DNA from: Cauispirillum nitrogeniifigens
GTDB taxonomy: Bacteria > Pseudomonadota > Alphaproteobacteria > Rhodospirillales > Rhodospirillaceae
Length of the DNA stretch: 64,000 bases
Assembly: GCF_049800675.1 (NCBI RefSeq)
Contig: NZ_JBLOOT010000002.1
Span: 186,001-250,000 of the forward strand
Direction of reading: 5' to 3'
The position numbers and the translations under genes were made by a program. This document shows positions 42,980 to 51,501 of this stretch, piece after piece; the first letter of the stretch is position 1, and the number at the start of each line of letters is the position of its first letter. The notes under the pieces were generated by a model, which did no database searches, was not told where the DNA came from, and worked only from the letters and a program-made list of their open reading frames with translations.

Positions 42980-43554
42980 CAGCCGGCCACCCCGCTCGGT
43001 CCGGCGGCCCTGGACCGTGCCTTGGGCACCCACTCGGCCTCCATGTCGCCGACCTTCTTGGCCTTGGTCAGCCTGCGCAGCACCATGTTGCGCTTGAGCG
43101 ACGACAGGTGGTCGACGAACAGGGTGCCGGCCAGGTGGTCGATCTCGTGCTGCAACACCACGGCCAGCAGGCCGTCGGCGTGGATCTCGCGGACTTCGTT
43201 CTGGTGGTCGAGGTAGCGGACCTTGATCTCCGCCGGGCGCTTGACGAGGTCGTACTGCTCGGGCACCGACAGGCAGCCTTCCTCGTACTCCTTGATCTCG
43301 TCGGAGGCCCAGATGATCTGCGGATTGGCCATGCGCAGCGGGGCCGGTTCCTGGCCCTCGTCGGCGGCATCGACGACGATCACCTGCCGGGCCACGCCGA
43401 CCTGCGGCGCGGCCAGCCCGACGCCCGGCGCGGCGTACATGGTCTCAAGCATGTCGTCCATCAGGCGGGCGACCTCGGCGTCGACCTTCTCGACCGGCTT
43501 GGCCTTGACCTTCAGGCGCGGATCGGGCGCGACGATGATGGGCAGCAGGGCCAT
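42979..43554 (-). CDS. def: Peptide deformylase
   Basis: A 191-residue metalloenzyme that removes the N-formyl group from new proteins. All three motifs are intact: GVGLAAPQVG, EGCLSVP with the metal Cys, and QHEIDHL with two metal His and the catalytic Glu. The C-terminal extension of about 20 residues is Ala/Arg-rich and typical of type I enzymes. It is followed directly by fmt. Confidence 0.97.
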   Translation of the reverse strand: MALLPIIVAPDPRLKVKAKPVEKVDAEVARLMDDMLETMYAAPGVGLAAPQVGVARQVIVVDAADEGQEPAPLRMANPQIIWASDEIKEYEEGCLSVPEQYDLVKRPAEIKVRYLDHQNEVREIHADGLLAVVLQHEIDHLAGTLFVDHLSSLKRNMVLRRLTKAKKVGDMEAEWVPKARSRAAGPSGVAG

Positions 43555-43729
43555 GGGCTTCCTTCGCTCATGCGGATGGGGGAGGGGGACTTGTCGCGTG
43601 AGATAAGCCCAACCGGGGGTGAAATCAAGGAAAGAGGCACCAATGCAGGGTCTTGGCGCTTTTCATTTGACCGCCGTCCGGCTAAACCCGATTCCCGGAC
43701 TTGCATTCCCCTGGCTTGAGGAACACGCC

Positions 43730-44533
43730 ATGAAGATCGCCGTCGTCGGCTGTGCCGGCCGCATGGGCCGCATGCTGGTTCACGAAGTCGCCACCACGCC
43801 GGGCTGCGCCCTGGCCGGCGGCACCGACCGCGCGGACTCGCCCTTCCTCGGGCAGGACCCGGCGGTTCTGGCCGGCCTGGAGCCTTCGGGCCTGGCCGTC
43901 ACCGCCGATGCCCGCGCGGTGTTCGAGGCCGCCGACGCGGTCATCGACTTCACCACCCCGGCGGCCAGCGTCGCCCACGCCCGGCTGGCCGCCGAGGTCG
44001 GCACCGCCCTGATCATCGGCACCACCGGCATGGACAAAGAGCACGCCGCCGCCATCGCCGCCGCCGCCGGCTCCACCCCCATCGTCATGGCCCCCAACTT
44101 CTCCGTCGGCGTGAACCTGCTGTTCGCCCTGACCGAGCTGGTGGCCTCCAAGCTGGGCATCGACTACGACATCGAAATCGTCGAGATGCACCACCGCCAC
44201 AAGGTCGACGCCCCCTCGGGCACGGCGCTGGGCATCGGCCGGGCCGCCGCCAGGGGCCGCGGCGTGGCCCTGGACGACGCGGCGGTGATGAGCCGCGAGG
44301 GCATCACCGGCCCGCGTCCGGCCGGCACCATCGGCTTTGCCACCCTGCGCGGCGGCGACGTGGTCGGCGATCACAGCGTCATCTTCGCCGCCGACGGCGA
44401 GCGCCTGGAACTGACCCACAAGGCCTCCTCGCGCGGGGTGTTTTCCAAGGGCGCGGTGCGCGCCGCCCTGTGGACGGAGGGCCGCGCGCCGGGCCTCTAC
44501 GACATGGCCGACGTGCTGGGCTTCGGGGGCTGA
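43730..44533 (+). CDS. dapB: 4-hydroxy-tetrahydrodipicolinate reductase
   Basis: A 267-residue NAD(P)H enzyme of the lysine/diaminopimelate pathway. The N-terminal Rossmann motif is VVGCAGRMGRML. The active-site block is EMHHRHKVDAPSGTALGIG, with its His-His and Lys. The late GFATLRGGDVVGDHSVIFA region is also conserved. GAGGAAC lies ahead of ATG 43730. It supplies meso-diaminopimelate for peptidoglycan. Divergent from def-fmt, it ends just before a repeat element. Confidence 0.97.
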   Translation: MKIAVVGCAGRMGRMLVHEVATTPGCALAGGTDRADSPFLGQDPAVLAGLEPSGLAVTADARAVFEAADAVIDFTTPAASVAHARLAAEVGTALIIGTTGMDKEHAAAIAAAAGSTPIVMAPNFSVGVNLLFALTELVASKLGIDYDIEIVEMHHRHKVDAPSGTALGIGRAAARGRGVALDDAAVMSREGITGPRPAGTIGFATLRGGDVVGDHSVIFAADGERLELTHKASSRGVFSKGAVRAALWTEGRAPGLYDMADVLGFGG

Positions 44534-44550
44534 CCGGAACAGTGGGGATG

Positions 44551-44694
44551 AACCACCAAGGCGCAAAGGCACAAAGAGAGCGAGGACTCCGCGCCGCAGG
44601 CGGAAAGCAGCCCACCGGGTTGTCTGCGCTGCGCGCGGCTTGTCGCCCGGGCGCCGTAGTCGTGATGCCTTGGTGCCTTGGTGTCTTGGTGGTT
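44551..44694. repeat. Dispersed palindromic intergenic repeat, copy 2
   Basis: The left arm aaccaccaaggcgcaaaggc and right arm ccttggtgtcttggtggtt are complementary. The core shares gcgccgcaggcggaaa and ctgcgctgcgcgcgg with copies 1 and 4 but is otherwise diverged. It lies between dapB and the GNAT gene on the same strand, immediately upstream of the latter's ribosome site. Confidence 0.85.
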
Positions 44695-44717
44695 CGACAA
44701 CGCCAGAAGGTCCATCC

Positions 44718-45302
44718 ATGCGCACTGAATCGCTGACCGGGGCCGCCGCCGGCGCCGTGCTGGACGACCTGGCGCGGCTGCGCATCGCCGTGTTCCGCGA
44801 CTACCCCTACCTCTATGACGGCGATCTCGCCTACGAGCGCCGCTATCTGGTGCCCTATGCCGAAAGCGCCGGCGGCGTGGTGGTGGCGGCGTTCGACGGC
44901 GACCGCGTGGTCGGCGCCGCCACCGGCCTGCCGCTGGCCGACGAGCCGGCCCATGTCGCCGCCCCCTTCGTGGCGGCGGGCATCGACCCGGCGGAGGTGT
45001 TCTATCTGGGCGAGTCGGTGCTGCTGCCGGAGTATCGCGGGCGCGGCCTGGGCCATGCCTTCTTCGACGGGCGGGAGGCGCGGGCGCGCGCCTTGGGCCT
45101 GAAGACCTGTGCCTTCTGCGCCGTGGTGCGGCCCGCCGCCCATGCGCGCCGCCCGGCCGGCTGGCGGCCGCTCGACCCGTTCTGGACGGCGCGCGGCTAT
45201 GCCTGCCGGCCGGACATGGAAACCGCCTTCTCCTGGCGCGACCTGGGCGAGCCTGAGGAAACCGCCAAGCCCATGCGCTTCTGGCTGCGCACCCTGGCAT
45301 GA
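44718..45302 (+). CDS. GNAT-family N-acetyltransferase
   Basis: A 194-residue acetyltransferase. The acetyl-CoA pyrophosphate loop appears as LLPEYRGRGLGHAFF, matching the RxxGxG/A signature, with strands VVVAAFDGDRVVGAATG before it. The C-terminus is longer than a minimal GNAT and Trp/Phe-rich. The gene overlaps the next carbon-nitrogen hydrolase gene by 4 bases. The same two domains are fused into one protein in many bacteria, suggesting they act together on a common amide metabolite. Substrate unknown. Confidence 0.87.
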   Translation: MRTESLTGAAAGAVLDDLARLRIAVFRDYPYLYDGDLAYERRYLVPYAESAGGVVVAAFDGDRVVGAATGLPLADEPAHVAAPFVAAGIDPAEVFYLGESVLLPEYRGRGLGHAFFDGREARARALGLKTCAFCAVVRPAAHARRPAGWRPLDPFWTARGYACRPDMETAFSWRDLGEPEETAKPMRFWLRTLA

Positions 45303-46180
45303 AGACCGTCCGCGTCGCCGCCGCCCAGTACCCCATCGACGCCGTGACCGACTGGGCGGCCAAGCTGGAGTCCTGGATTGCCGAGGGTGCGCGCGACGCC
45401 GACCTGATCGTGTTCCCCGAATATGCCGCCCTGGAGCTGTCGGCCACCCTGCCCGACGCCGTGCGCGCCGATCCGGGGGCCGAGATCGCCGCCCTGCAAG
45501 CCCTGTGGGAGCCGTGGCAGGCGCTGCACCGGGCGGCGGCGCGGCGCCACGGCGTGCACATCCTGGCCGGCAGCTTCCCGGTGCGGCTGGCCGACGGCAC
45601 GGTGCGCAACCGCGCCCTGCTGGTCGCCCCCGACGGCGCCATGGGGGGCCAGGACAAGCTGATCATGACCCGCTTCGAGCGGGAGGAGTGGATGATCACC
45701 GGCGGCGAGGCCTTCCGGGTGTTCGACACCGCGCTCGGCCGGCTGGCCGTGACCCTTTGCTACGACGTGGAGTTCCCCCTGATCGCCCGCGCCGCCGTCG
45801 AGGCCGGGGCCGACATCCTGCTCGCCCCGTCGTGCACCGACACGGCGGCCGGCTTTCATCGCGTGATGGTCGGTGCCCGCGCCCGCGCCCTGGAGAACCA
45901 GTGCTTCGTGGTGACGGCGCCGACGGTGGGGGAGGCGCCGTGGTCGCGGGCGCTGGACGTCAACATCGGCGCCGCCGGCATCTTCGCCCCGCCCGAGCGT
46001 GGCTTTCCCGACGACGGTATCCTGGCCCTGGGCCAGCGGGAGGCTCCGGGGTGGGTGCGCGCCACGCTGAACCGTTCCGCCCTCGCCGTCGCCCGCGCCC
46101 AGGGCCAGGTCCTCAACCACCGCCACTGGCCCGAACAGGCGCGCCTTCCCGCGCCCATCGTGGTCCCCCTGACGCCGTGA
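45299..46180 (+). CDS. Carbon-nitrogen hydrolase (nitrilase superfamily)
   Basis: A 293-residue hydrolase with the Glu-Lys-Cys triad of the superfamily: Glu41 in VFPEYAAL, Lys120 in GGQDKLIMT, Cys154 in TLCYDVEFP. Members cleave non-peptide C-N bonds of amides. The length is that of a stand-alone domain. It is translationally coupled to the upstream GNAT gene and followed 10 bases later by nth. A GNAT plus hydrolase pair may modify and then hydrolyse the same amine or amide; this is inference from known fusions. Confidence 0.9.
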   Translation: MKTVRVAAAQYPIDAVTDWAAKLESWIAEGARDADLIVFPEYAALELSATLPDAVRADPGAEIAALQALWEPWQALHRAAARRHGVHILAGSFPVRLADGTVRNRALLVAPDGAMGGQDKLIMTRFEREEWMITGGEAFRVFDTALGRLAVTLCYDVEFPLIARAAVEAGADILLAPSCTDTAAGFHRVMVGARARALENQCFVVTAPTVGEAPWSRALDVNIGAAGIFAPPERGFPDDGILALGQREAPGWVRATLNRSALAVARAQGQVLNHRHWPEQARLPAPIVVPLTP

Positions 46181-46190
46181 GCCGACGCCC

Positions 46191-46835
46191 ATGAAAGCCC
46201 TGACCAAGACAGAGATCGCAGCCTTCTACGCCGCCCTGGCCGAGGCCCTGCCGGAGCCGAAAAGCGAGCTGGAATACACCAGCCCCTATACCCTGCTGGT
46301 CGCCGTCGTGCTGTCGGCGCAGGCCACCGACAAGGGGGTGAACAAGGCCACGCGCGGCCTGTTCGCCGCCGCCGACACGGCGGAAAAGATGGTCGCCCTG
46401 GGCGAGGAGGCGGTGCGCGAGCACATCAAGACCATCGGCCTGTTCAACACCAAGGCCAAGAACGTCGTCGCCCTGTCGAAGATCCTCGTCGAGCAGTACG
46501 GCGGCGAGGTGCCCCAGGACCGCGAGGTGCTGGAAACCCTGCCCGGCGTCGGCCGCAAGACCGCCAACGTGGTCCTCAACGTCGCCTTCGGCATGCCCAC
46601 GATCGCCGTGGACACCCACATCTTCCGCATCTCCAACCGCACCGGGCTGGCGCTGGGCAAGACCCCGCGCGCGGTCGAGGACCGGCTGGAGAAGATCACC
46701 CCCAAGGCCTATGTGCAGAACGCCCACCACTGGCTCATCCTGCACGGCCGCTACGTGTGCAAGGCGCGCAAGCCGGACTGCCCGCGCTGCGTGGTGCGCG
46801 GGCTGTGCCGGTATCCAGACAAAACGCCGGCCTGA
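46191..46835 (+). CDS. nth: Endonuclease III
   Basis: A 214-residue DNA glycosylase/AP lyase for oxidised pyrimidines. The helix-hairpin-helix with catalytic Lys is LPGVGRKTANVVL, and the catalytic Asp is in VDTHIFRIS. The C-terminal 4Fe-4S loop has four cysteines in C-x6-C-x2-C-x5-C spacing (CKARKPDCPRC and RGLC). Length and motif order are standard. It shares a transcript with the hydrolase upstream. Confidence 0.97.
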   Translation: MKALTKTEIAAFYAALAEALPEPKSELEYTSPYTLLVAVVLSAQATDKGVNKATRGLFAAADTAEKMVALGEEAVREHIKTIGLFNTKAKNVVALSKILVEQYGGEVPQDREVLETLPGVGRKTANVVLNVAFGMPTIAVDTHIFRISNRTGLALGKTPRAVEDRLEKITPKAYVQNAHHWLILHGRYVCKARKPDCPRCVVRGLCRYPDKTPA

Positions 46836-46857
46836 CAGGACAGCCGGGGAAGGTCCG

Positions 46858-47400
46858 TTACTGGACCTTGACGTTGCAGGCTTTGGAGATGGCTTCGTAG
46901 GCCTGCGACGAGCCGCTGAGCGAATAGGTGTCGGTGGTCACCGTGCCGCGCTGGGAGGTGCCCTTGACCACCATGTCGCTGCCCTTGCGGATGGCCTGGG
47001 AGATCTGGGTGTCGATCTGCGAGGTGCGCGCCCAGGCGCGGTCGCCGTGGGTGAACAGGGTGAAGGCGGTGCGGCCGACGGTCAGCGCCACCTCGCTGCC
47101 TTCCTTGTAGGGATAGCCGGCGACGATGCTGATGACGTTGTTGCTGTTCTCGGCCGGGCGGTGGGTGACCAGCGCGAAGATGTCGCCGCGCGACGAATAG
47201 TCGCCCTCGGCCTTGCGCGGCTGCGCGGCCATGTAGCACACCTTGCCGGCCCCCTCCTGGAAGGTGTAGGCGGTCCACGCCCCGAAGGTGCCGATCAGCT
47301 GCGGGTCCGCGGCGCGGGAAGCGGTCGGGGCGGCGGCCAGGGCCACCACGGCGACGGCGGCGGCCGCCAGGGAACGAAGCATGCGGCGGGGTAGGATCAT
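46858..47400 (-). CDS. IalB-family secreted protein
   Basis: A 180-residue periplasmic protein. The signal peptide ends near SRAAD (residues 28-32). The mature domain resembles the invasion-associated locus B family with FGAWTAYTFQEGAGKVCYMAAQPRKAEG and a late AYEAISKACNVKVQ. The two cysteines may pair. In Bartonella and Brucella such proteins affect host cell entry, but they are common in free-living alphaproteobacteria, so no virulence role is implied here. It converges with nth. Confidence 0.82.
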   Translation of the reverse strand: MILPRRMLRSLAAAAVAVVALAAAPTASRAADPQLIGTFGAWTAYTFQEGAGKVCYMAAQPRKAEGDYSSRGDIFALVTHRPAENSNNVISIVAGYPYKEGSEVALTVGRTAFTLFTHGDRAWARTSQIDTQISQAIRKGSDMVVKGTSQRGTVTTDTYSLSGSSQAYEAISKACNVKVQ

Positions 47401-47502
47401 TCGGAACGTCCCTCCTGATTGGGTCCGGGGTGCGGGGGGTGCGGAAAAGCCACACCATCGGATAGCACAGCCACGCCCGCCATTGAAGCCGTTTGGCGGC
47501 GA

Positions 47503-48099
47503 TCAGGACTCATCGGCCTCGGTGACGCCCAGTTCGCCCAGCGGCGGGGCATCGCGGAAGACCTCCATGGCGGCGCGGCGGCGCAGCTTGGGGGCGCCGT
47601 TGGTGTGCGCCGGCAGCTCCTCCGTCGGTCCGCCGGGGCGCACCGGGCGCGGCGCGAAGCGCCCCAGGGACGTCATCCGGTCGTACATCACCAGGGCCCC
47701 GGCGATGCCGACGTTGAGGCAGAAGCGGGTGGGGATCTTGATCACGTGATCGCAGCGCTCCACCAGCGCTGGCGACAGCGATGCCCGCTCCGGCCCCAGG
47801 ACATAGGCCGCCTGGGTCGGGTGGCGGAAGCTCGGAAGGTCGACGGCGTCGTCGAGAAGCTCCACCCCGACCAGGGCGCAGCCCTTGGGCAGCAACAGGC
47901 TGGGCACGTCGGGGAAGCTGTAGAACGGCACCTGGCCCATGCTGTCGGAGGTATCGCTGCGGGTGCCCTTCTGGCGTTCATAGGTGGCGTCCACCGTGAA
48001 CACGAAGCTGGCTCCGAAGGCGTGGGCGGAGCGGAACAGATTGCCCACGTTGTAGGGCTTGTTGATGCGCTCCACGCCGATGCCGAAAAATCCGCGCAT
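47503..48099 (-). CDS. SPOUT-class (TrmH/SpoU-like) RNA methyltransferase
   Basis: A 198-residue RNA 2'-O-methyltransferase-like protein. The three SPOU motifs are visible: NKPYNVGNLFRSAHAFGA at 13-30, AAYVLGPERASLSPALV mid-protein, and IPTRFCLNVGIAGALVMYDR. The C-terminus is a variable basic extension of about 55 residues. The motifs resemble the bacterial TrmH group acting on tRNA or rRNA, but the target nucleotide is not decided. It is monocistronic and divergent from the quinone oxidoreductase gene. Confidence 0.88.
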   Translation of the reverse strand: MRGFFGIGVERINKPYNVGNLFRSAHAFGASFVFTVDATYERQKGTRSDTSDSMGQVPFYSFPDVPSLLLPKGCALVGVELLDDAVDLPSFRHPTQAAYVLGPERASLSPALVERCDHVIKIPTRFCLNVGIAGALVMYDRMTSLGRFAPRPVRPGGPTEELPAHTNGAPKLRRRAAMEVFRDAPPLGELGVTEADES

Positions 48100-48212
48100 G
48101 GTGACAACTCTCCTGGTTTGAGGGTATCACATCCCGTCACAGGGGCCGACTATCGGGATTTCGGCCCTGTGATCAAGGATTGATGCCCCAGCGGCGGACA
48201 GGGAGGCGAGGC

Positions 48213-49190
48213 ATGCGCGCGGTTGTTGTCGAGCAATGGTGTTCCCCGGCGGATCTGCGCCTGCGCGAGGTGGCGTCTCCGCCGCTGCCCGAGGGCTGCG
48301 TGCGCATCGCCGTGCATGCCGCCGGCGTCAACTTCGCCGACGGCCTGATCGTGCAGGGCAAGTACCAGGAAAAGCCACCGTTTCCCTTCGTGCCCGGCTT
48401 CGAGGTCGCCGGCGAGGTGATGGAGGTCGCCCCCGGCGTCACCCGCTTCGCGCCGGGCGACCGCGTCTTCGCCGTGCTTGACCAGGGCGGCTACGCCGAC
48501 GAGGCGGTGGCGCGGGTCGAGGATGTTCACCCGCTGCCGGCCGGCATGGACTACGCCACCGGCGCATCGTTCCCCATCACCTATGGCACCTCCCACTTCG
48601 CCCTGGCCGACCGCGCCGGACTGCGGCCCGGCGAGACGCTGCTGGTGCACGGGGCGGCCGGCGGCGTCGGCCTGACCGCCGTGGAATGCGGCAAGGCGCT
48701 GGGCGCCACGGTCATCGCCACCGCCGGCGGCGCCGACAAGCTGGAGGTCGCCGCCGCCCATGGCGCCGACCACGGCATCGACTACCGGACGGAAGACGTG
48801 CGCGCCCGCGTCAAGGAGCTGACCGGCGGGCGCGGCGTGGATGTCGTTTACGATCCGGTCGGCGGTGCGGTGTTCGAGGCCTCCCTGCGCTGCACGGCGC
48901 CCGACGGGCGGCTGCTGGTCATCGGCTTCGCCTCCGGCACGGTGCCGCCGATCGCCGCCAATCACCTGCTGGTCAAGAACCTGTCGGTGATCGGCGTGTA
49001 CTGGGGCGCCTACCGGCGGCTGGCCCCGCAGCGCATCGCCGACAGCTTCGCCACCCTGCGCGGCTGGTTCGAGGCGGGATTGCTGAAGCCCCGCGTATCG
49101 CACAGCTTCGCCTTGGACGACGCCGCCCAGGCCATCCAGGCGCTGAAGGACCGCGCCGTCACCGGCAAGGCCGTGCTGCTCTGCCGCTGA
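48213..49190 (+). CDS. NADPH:quinone oxidoreductase-like zinc-free MDR protein
   Basis: A 325-residue medium-chain dehydrogenase/reductase of the quinone oxidoreductase group. An N-terminal GroES-like half (HAAGVNFADGLIVQGKYQ) is followed by an NADPH Rossmann half with LVHGAAGGVGLTAVECGKALGATVIATAGG. The zinc-binding cysteine cluster of alcohol dehydrogenases is absent. GAGG lies upstream of the ATG at 48213. It is monocistronic. The natural substrate is unknown; enoyl or quinone reduction is the usual inference. Confidence 0.9.
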   Translation: MRAVVVEQWCSPADLRLREVASPPLPEGCVRIAVHAAGVNFADGLIVQGKYQEKPPFPFVPGFEVAGEVMEVAPGVTRFAPGDRVFAVLDQGGYADEAVARVEDVHPLPAGMDYATGASFPITYGTSHFALADRAGLRPGETLLVHGAAGGVGLTAVECGKALGATVIATAGGADKLEVAAAHGADHGIDYRTEDVRARVKELTGGRGVDVVYDPVGGAVFEASLRCTAPDGRLLVIGFASGTVPPIAANHLLVKNLSVIGVYWGAYRRLAPQRIADSFATLRGWFEAGLLKPRVSHSFALDDAAQAIQALKDRAVTGKAVLLCR

Positions 49191-49210
49191 TCCGGCCGGG
49201 CCGGGGGCGT

Positions 49211-49666
49211 TCAATCGGGCGGCATCCCGACCAGCGGACTGGCACCGCCCAGGGCGCGCAGGGTCTGCTGGTCGAGAAGGCCGTCGGGAACCAGCCCGTG
49301 GCGTTCCTGATACAGCCGCAGGGCTTGTTGGGTCTGCGGACCCAGGATGCCGTCCACCTCGACCGCGTGCCCTTCCTTGATCAGGGCCTGCTGCACCCGG
49401 CGGACGGTCTGCGGATGGGTGGTGAGGCGGCCGACCAGGGCGGCGCCGCCCCCCGGCTCCGCGCCCAGCGTCGGCACCGCCGAGCCCAGTTGCGGCGCGC
49501 GGGCATCGACCCCCGTGGTGCCGCCGGTCGCCGCCGTGACGTCGCCGTGGCGCAGGCCGTAGCGCTCCAGCCCGCTGGGGCCGAAGCCGCCGGGGCTGTA
49601 GTCCTGGGCCACGGCGGTGCCGCCGAGGAGCAGGCCCGCCGCCAGGATCGGTATCGCCGGCCTCAT
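49211..49666 (-). CDS. Secreted peptidoglycan-binding-domain protein
   Basis: A 151-residue exported protein with a signal peptide ending in TAVAQD near residue 21. After a low-complexity Gly/Ala region (about 25-75), a single PG_binding_1 repeat spans about 85-140 (VRRVQQALIKEGHAVEVDGILGPQTQQAL, then YQERHGL). There is no catalytic domain. It lies 87 bases downstream of another protein of the same plan, so the two probably form a pair. A cell-wall-binding role is expected. Confidence 0.82.
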   Translation of the reverse strand: MRPAIPILAAGLLLGGTAVAQDYSPGGFGPSGLERYGLRHGDVTAATGGTTGVDARAPQLGSAVPTLGAEPGGGAALVGRLTTHPQTVRRVQQALIKEGHAVEVDGILGPQTQQALRLYQERHGLVPDGLLDQQTLRALGGASPLVGMPPD

Positions 49667-49753
49667 GTCGCTCTCCTTTCCCTCACGCGCACGTTGGCCG
49701 CTCCCGGAGGAACGGCCAACGCTTGAACGGGTTACGGGGGTGAGGGACCGGGA

Positions 49754-50344
49754 CTACCGACCGGCGCCGCCGCCCGCCCCGCCACCGGCACCGCCGCCAC
49801 CAGCACCGCCGCCGCTGGTGCCGCCGCCGGCACCGCCTGCGCCGGCACCACCCGTGCCGACGCCGATCTCACCCCGGCCGGTGCCGAGGTCGCCGGGGGC
49901 ACCCTCGGCGCCTTCACGGATGCCACCCGCGCGGTCCCAGCCAGCCTCCTGGTCGGCCGTCGCGCCAGCCGGGGCGCGGTCCATAGGCGCCAGCCCGCCG
50001 CCCTGGCTGCCCAGGGTGGCCCGTTCCTCGGGCGTCATCGCCTGCTGGCTGTCCATGCCCGACGATCCGGCGGCCACCGCGCCCTGGCGTTCCTGGAAGC
50101 TGTCCAGGGCCTGCTGGGTGTTGGGGCCATAGATGCCGTCCACCTGGACGTCGTAGCCTTCGTTCTGCAAGGCCTGCTGAATCTGGCGCACGCTGTCGCT
50201 GCCCTGGGCGGAGGACTCGGCCGCCGCCGCCTGATAGGAGCCGCTTTGCACGTCGGCGGCGCGGTCCTTTTCGTCGGCGGCAAAGGCGCCGCCAGCGGCC
50301 AGGGCGACGGCAAGGGCCGTCGAAAGAGCAAGACGCTTGGTCAT
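49754..50344 (-). CDS. Secreted peptidoglycan-binding-domain protein with Gly-rich tail
   Basis: A 196-residue exported protein. A signal peptide (about 1-22, ending AFAAD) precedes a Ser/Ala region. A PG_binding_1 repeat (VRQIQQALQNEGYDVQVDGIYGPNTQQAL, then FQERQG) lies at about 52-87. The last 50 residues are almost only Gly and Ala (GGAGAGG repeats), giving an unusual flexible tail. It is upstream of a related protein and likely cotranscribed. The tail sequence is repetitive at the DNA level and could vary between strains. Confidence 0.8.
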   Translation of the reverse strand: MTKRLALSTALAVALAAGGAFAADEKDRAADVQSGSYQAAAAESSAQGSDSVRQIQQALQNEGYDVQVDGIYGPNTQQALDSFQERQGAVAAGSSGMDSQQAMTPEERATLGSQGGGLAPMDRAPAGATADQEAGWDRAGGIREGAEGAPGDLGTGRGEIGVGTGGAGAGGAGGGTSGGGAGGGGAGGGAGGGAGR

Positions 50345-50462
50345 GAGAACATCTCCCGTTGGATATCCGGTCGTGTCTATCCAACGCCTTGCCGGCCCCG
50401 GCGTTTCGCCCTGGGACGGGGGTAGGGAGGGCTCGTAGGAGGGAGGGCGGCGCGCGAGACTC

Positions 50463-51485
50463 TCAGCGGCGCGCGGCGGCGCGGGACACCTGGAGCAGGG
50501 CGCGGGCGCCGATTTCCTGATCCGGCAGGCCGGTGGTCATGCAGTCGATCTGGGCGCTCAGCAGGATGTCGAGCGCCCCGGCCACGCGGTCCGGCGGCCA
50601 GCGGCGCAGCTGGGCGGAAAAGCGGTTCTTGACCTTGAAGAACAGCGGCGGCTTGAGCAGCGCCAGCGCCTGATCGGCCGAGCGCCCCTGGGCCATGGCA
50701 CCGCCGGCCAGGTGCAGGCGCATGAAGTGGCGCGACACCGTGCGCAGCAGGCTGACCATGGGCTTGCCCTCGGCCAGCAGGCGGTCGAGCAGCGCCTGGG
50801 CACGCGCCGCCTCGCCGTCGGCCACGGCGAAGGACAGGTCGTCCAGGGTCATCGCCGACACGTCGCCGACGCAGGCCAGGGCATCCTCCAGCGATACCTC
50901 GCCGGGGCCGCCCATGTAGGTGGCGAGCTTCTCGATCTCCGAGCGCGTCACCAGCCGGTCGCCGCCCAGGTGGGCGGTCAGCAGGTCCATGGCATCGCGG
51001 CTGACGCCGATCTGGTGGGCGGCCAGGGTGTCGCGGATGACCGTCTCCAGGGACTGCCCTTCATCGAGGTAGCAGGGCACGGCGGCGGCGATGGTCGACC
51101 CCTCCACCGCCTTGCGCAACGTCGAGCGGGCACCGAGGTCGCCGGCCTGGAGGACGATCAGCGAGTCGCCGGCCGGCGCGTCGAGGAACTGCGCGATGGC
51201 CTTGGCGCAGGGGTCGTCGGCATCGCGCACCTTGACCACCCGGCGGCCGCCGGTCAGGGCCAGGGCGGCGGCCTCGTCGGCCAGCAGGGCGGGGTCGTCC
51301 TTGATGCGCGCGCCGGTCAGCTCGGCGACGCGGAAGGGGTCGTTGGGGTCGTCGACCACCGACCGCACCAGCTTGGCCACCCGCTCGCGCACCAGCCCCT
51401 CGTCGGGGCCGTAGACCAGGGCTAGGCGGATGCGGGCATCGGGCCGGGCGGCGAAGGCGTCGGCGCGTTCCGGGGCGATCTTCAC
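50463..51485 (-). CDS. holA: DNA polymerase III delta subunit
   Basis: A 340-residue clamp-loader subunit. The N-terminal AAA+-like fold carries LALVYGPDEGLVRERVAKLVRSVV at 22-45, with no functional Walker A as expected for delta. The middle helical part has LLTAHLGGDRLVTRSEIEKLATYMG. The C-terminal collar domain follows. It opens the beta sliding clamp together with the other loader subunits, which are not in the window. It is the third gene of the leuS-lptE-holA operon, 16 bases after lptE. Confidence 0.93.
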   Translation of the reverse strand: MKIAPERADAFAARPDARIRLALVYGPDEGLVRERVAKLVRSVVDDPNDPFRVAELTGARIKDDPALLADEAAALALTGGRRVVKVRDADDPCAKAIAQFLDAPAGDSLIVLQAGDLGARSTLRKAVEGSTIAAAVPCYLDEGQSLETVIRDTLAAHQIGVSRDAMDLLTAHLGGDRLVTRSEIEKLATYMGGPGEVSLEDALACVGDVSAMTLDDLSFAVADGEAARAQALLDRLLAEGKPMVSLLRTVSRHFMRLHLAGGAMAQGRSADQALALLKPPLFFKVKNRFSAQLRRWPPDRVAGALDILLSAQIDCMTTGLPDQEIGARALLQVSRAAARR

Positions 51486-51501
51486 GGCCGGCGCCCGTCC
51501 G

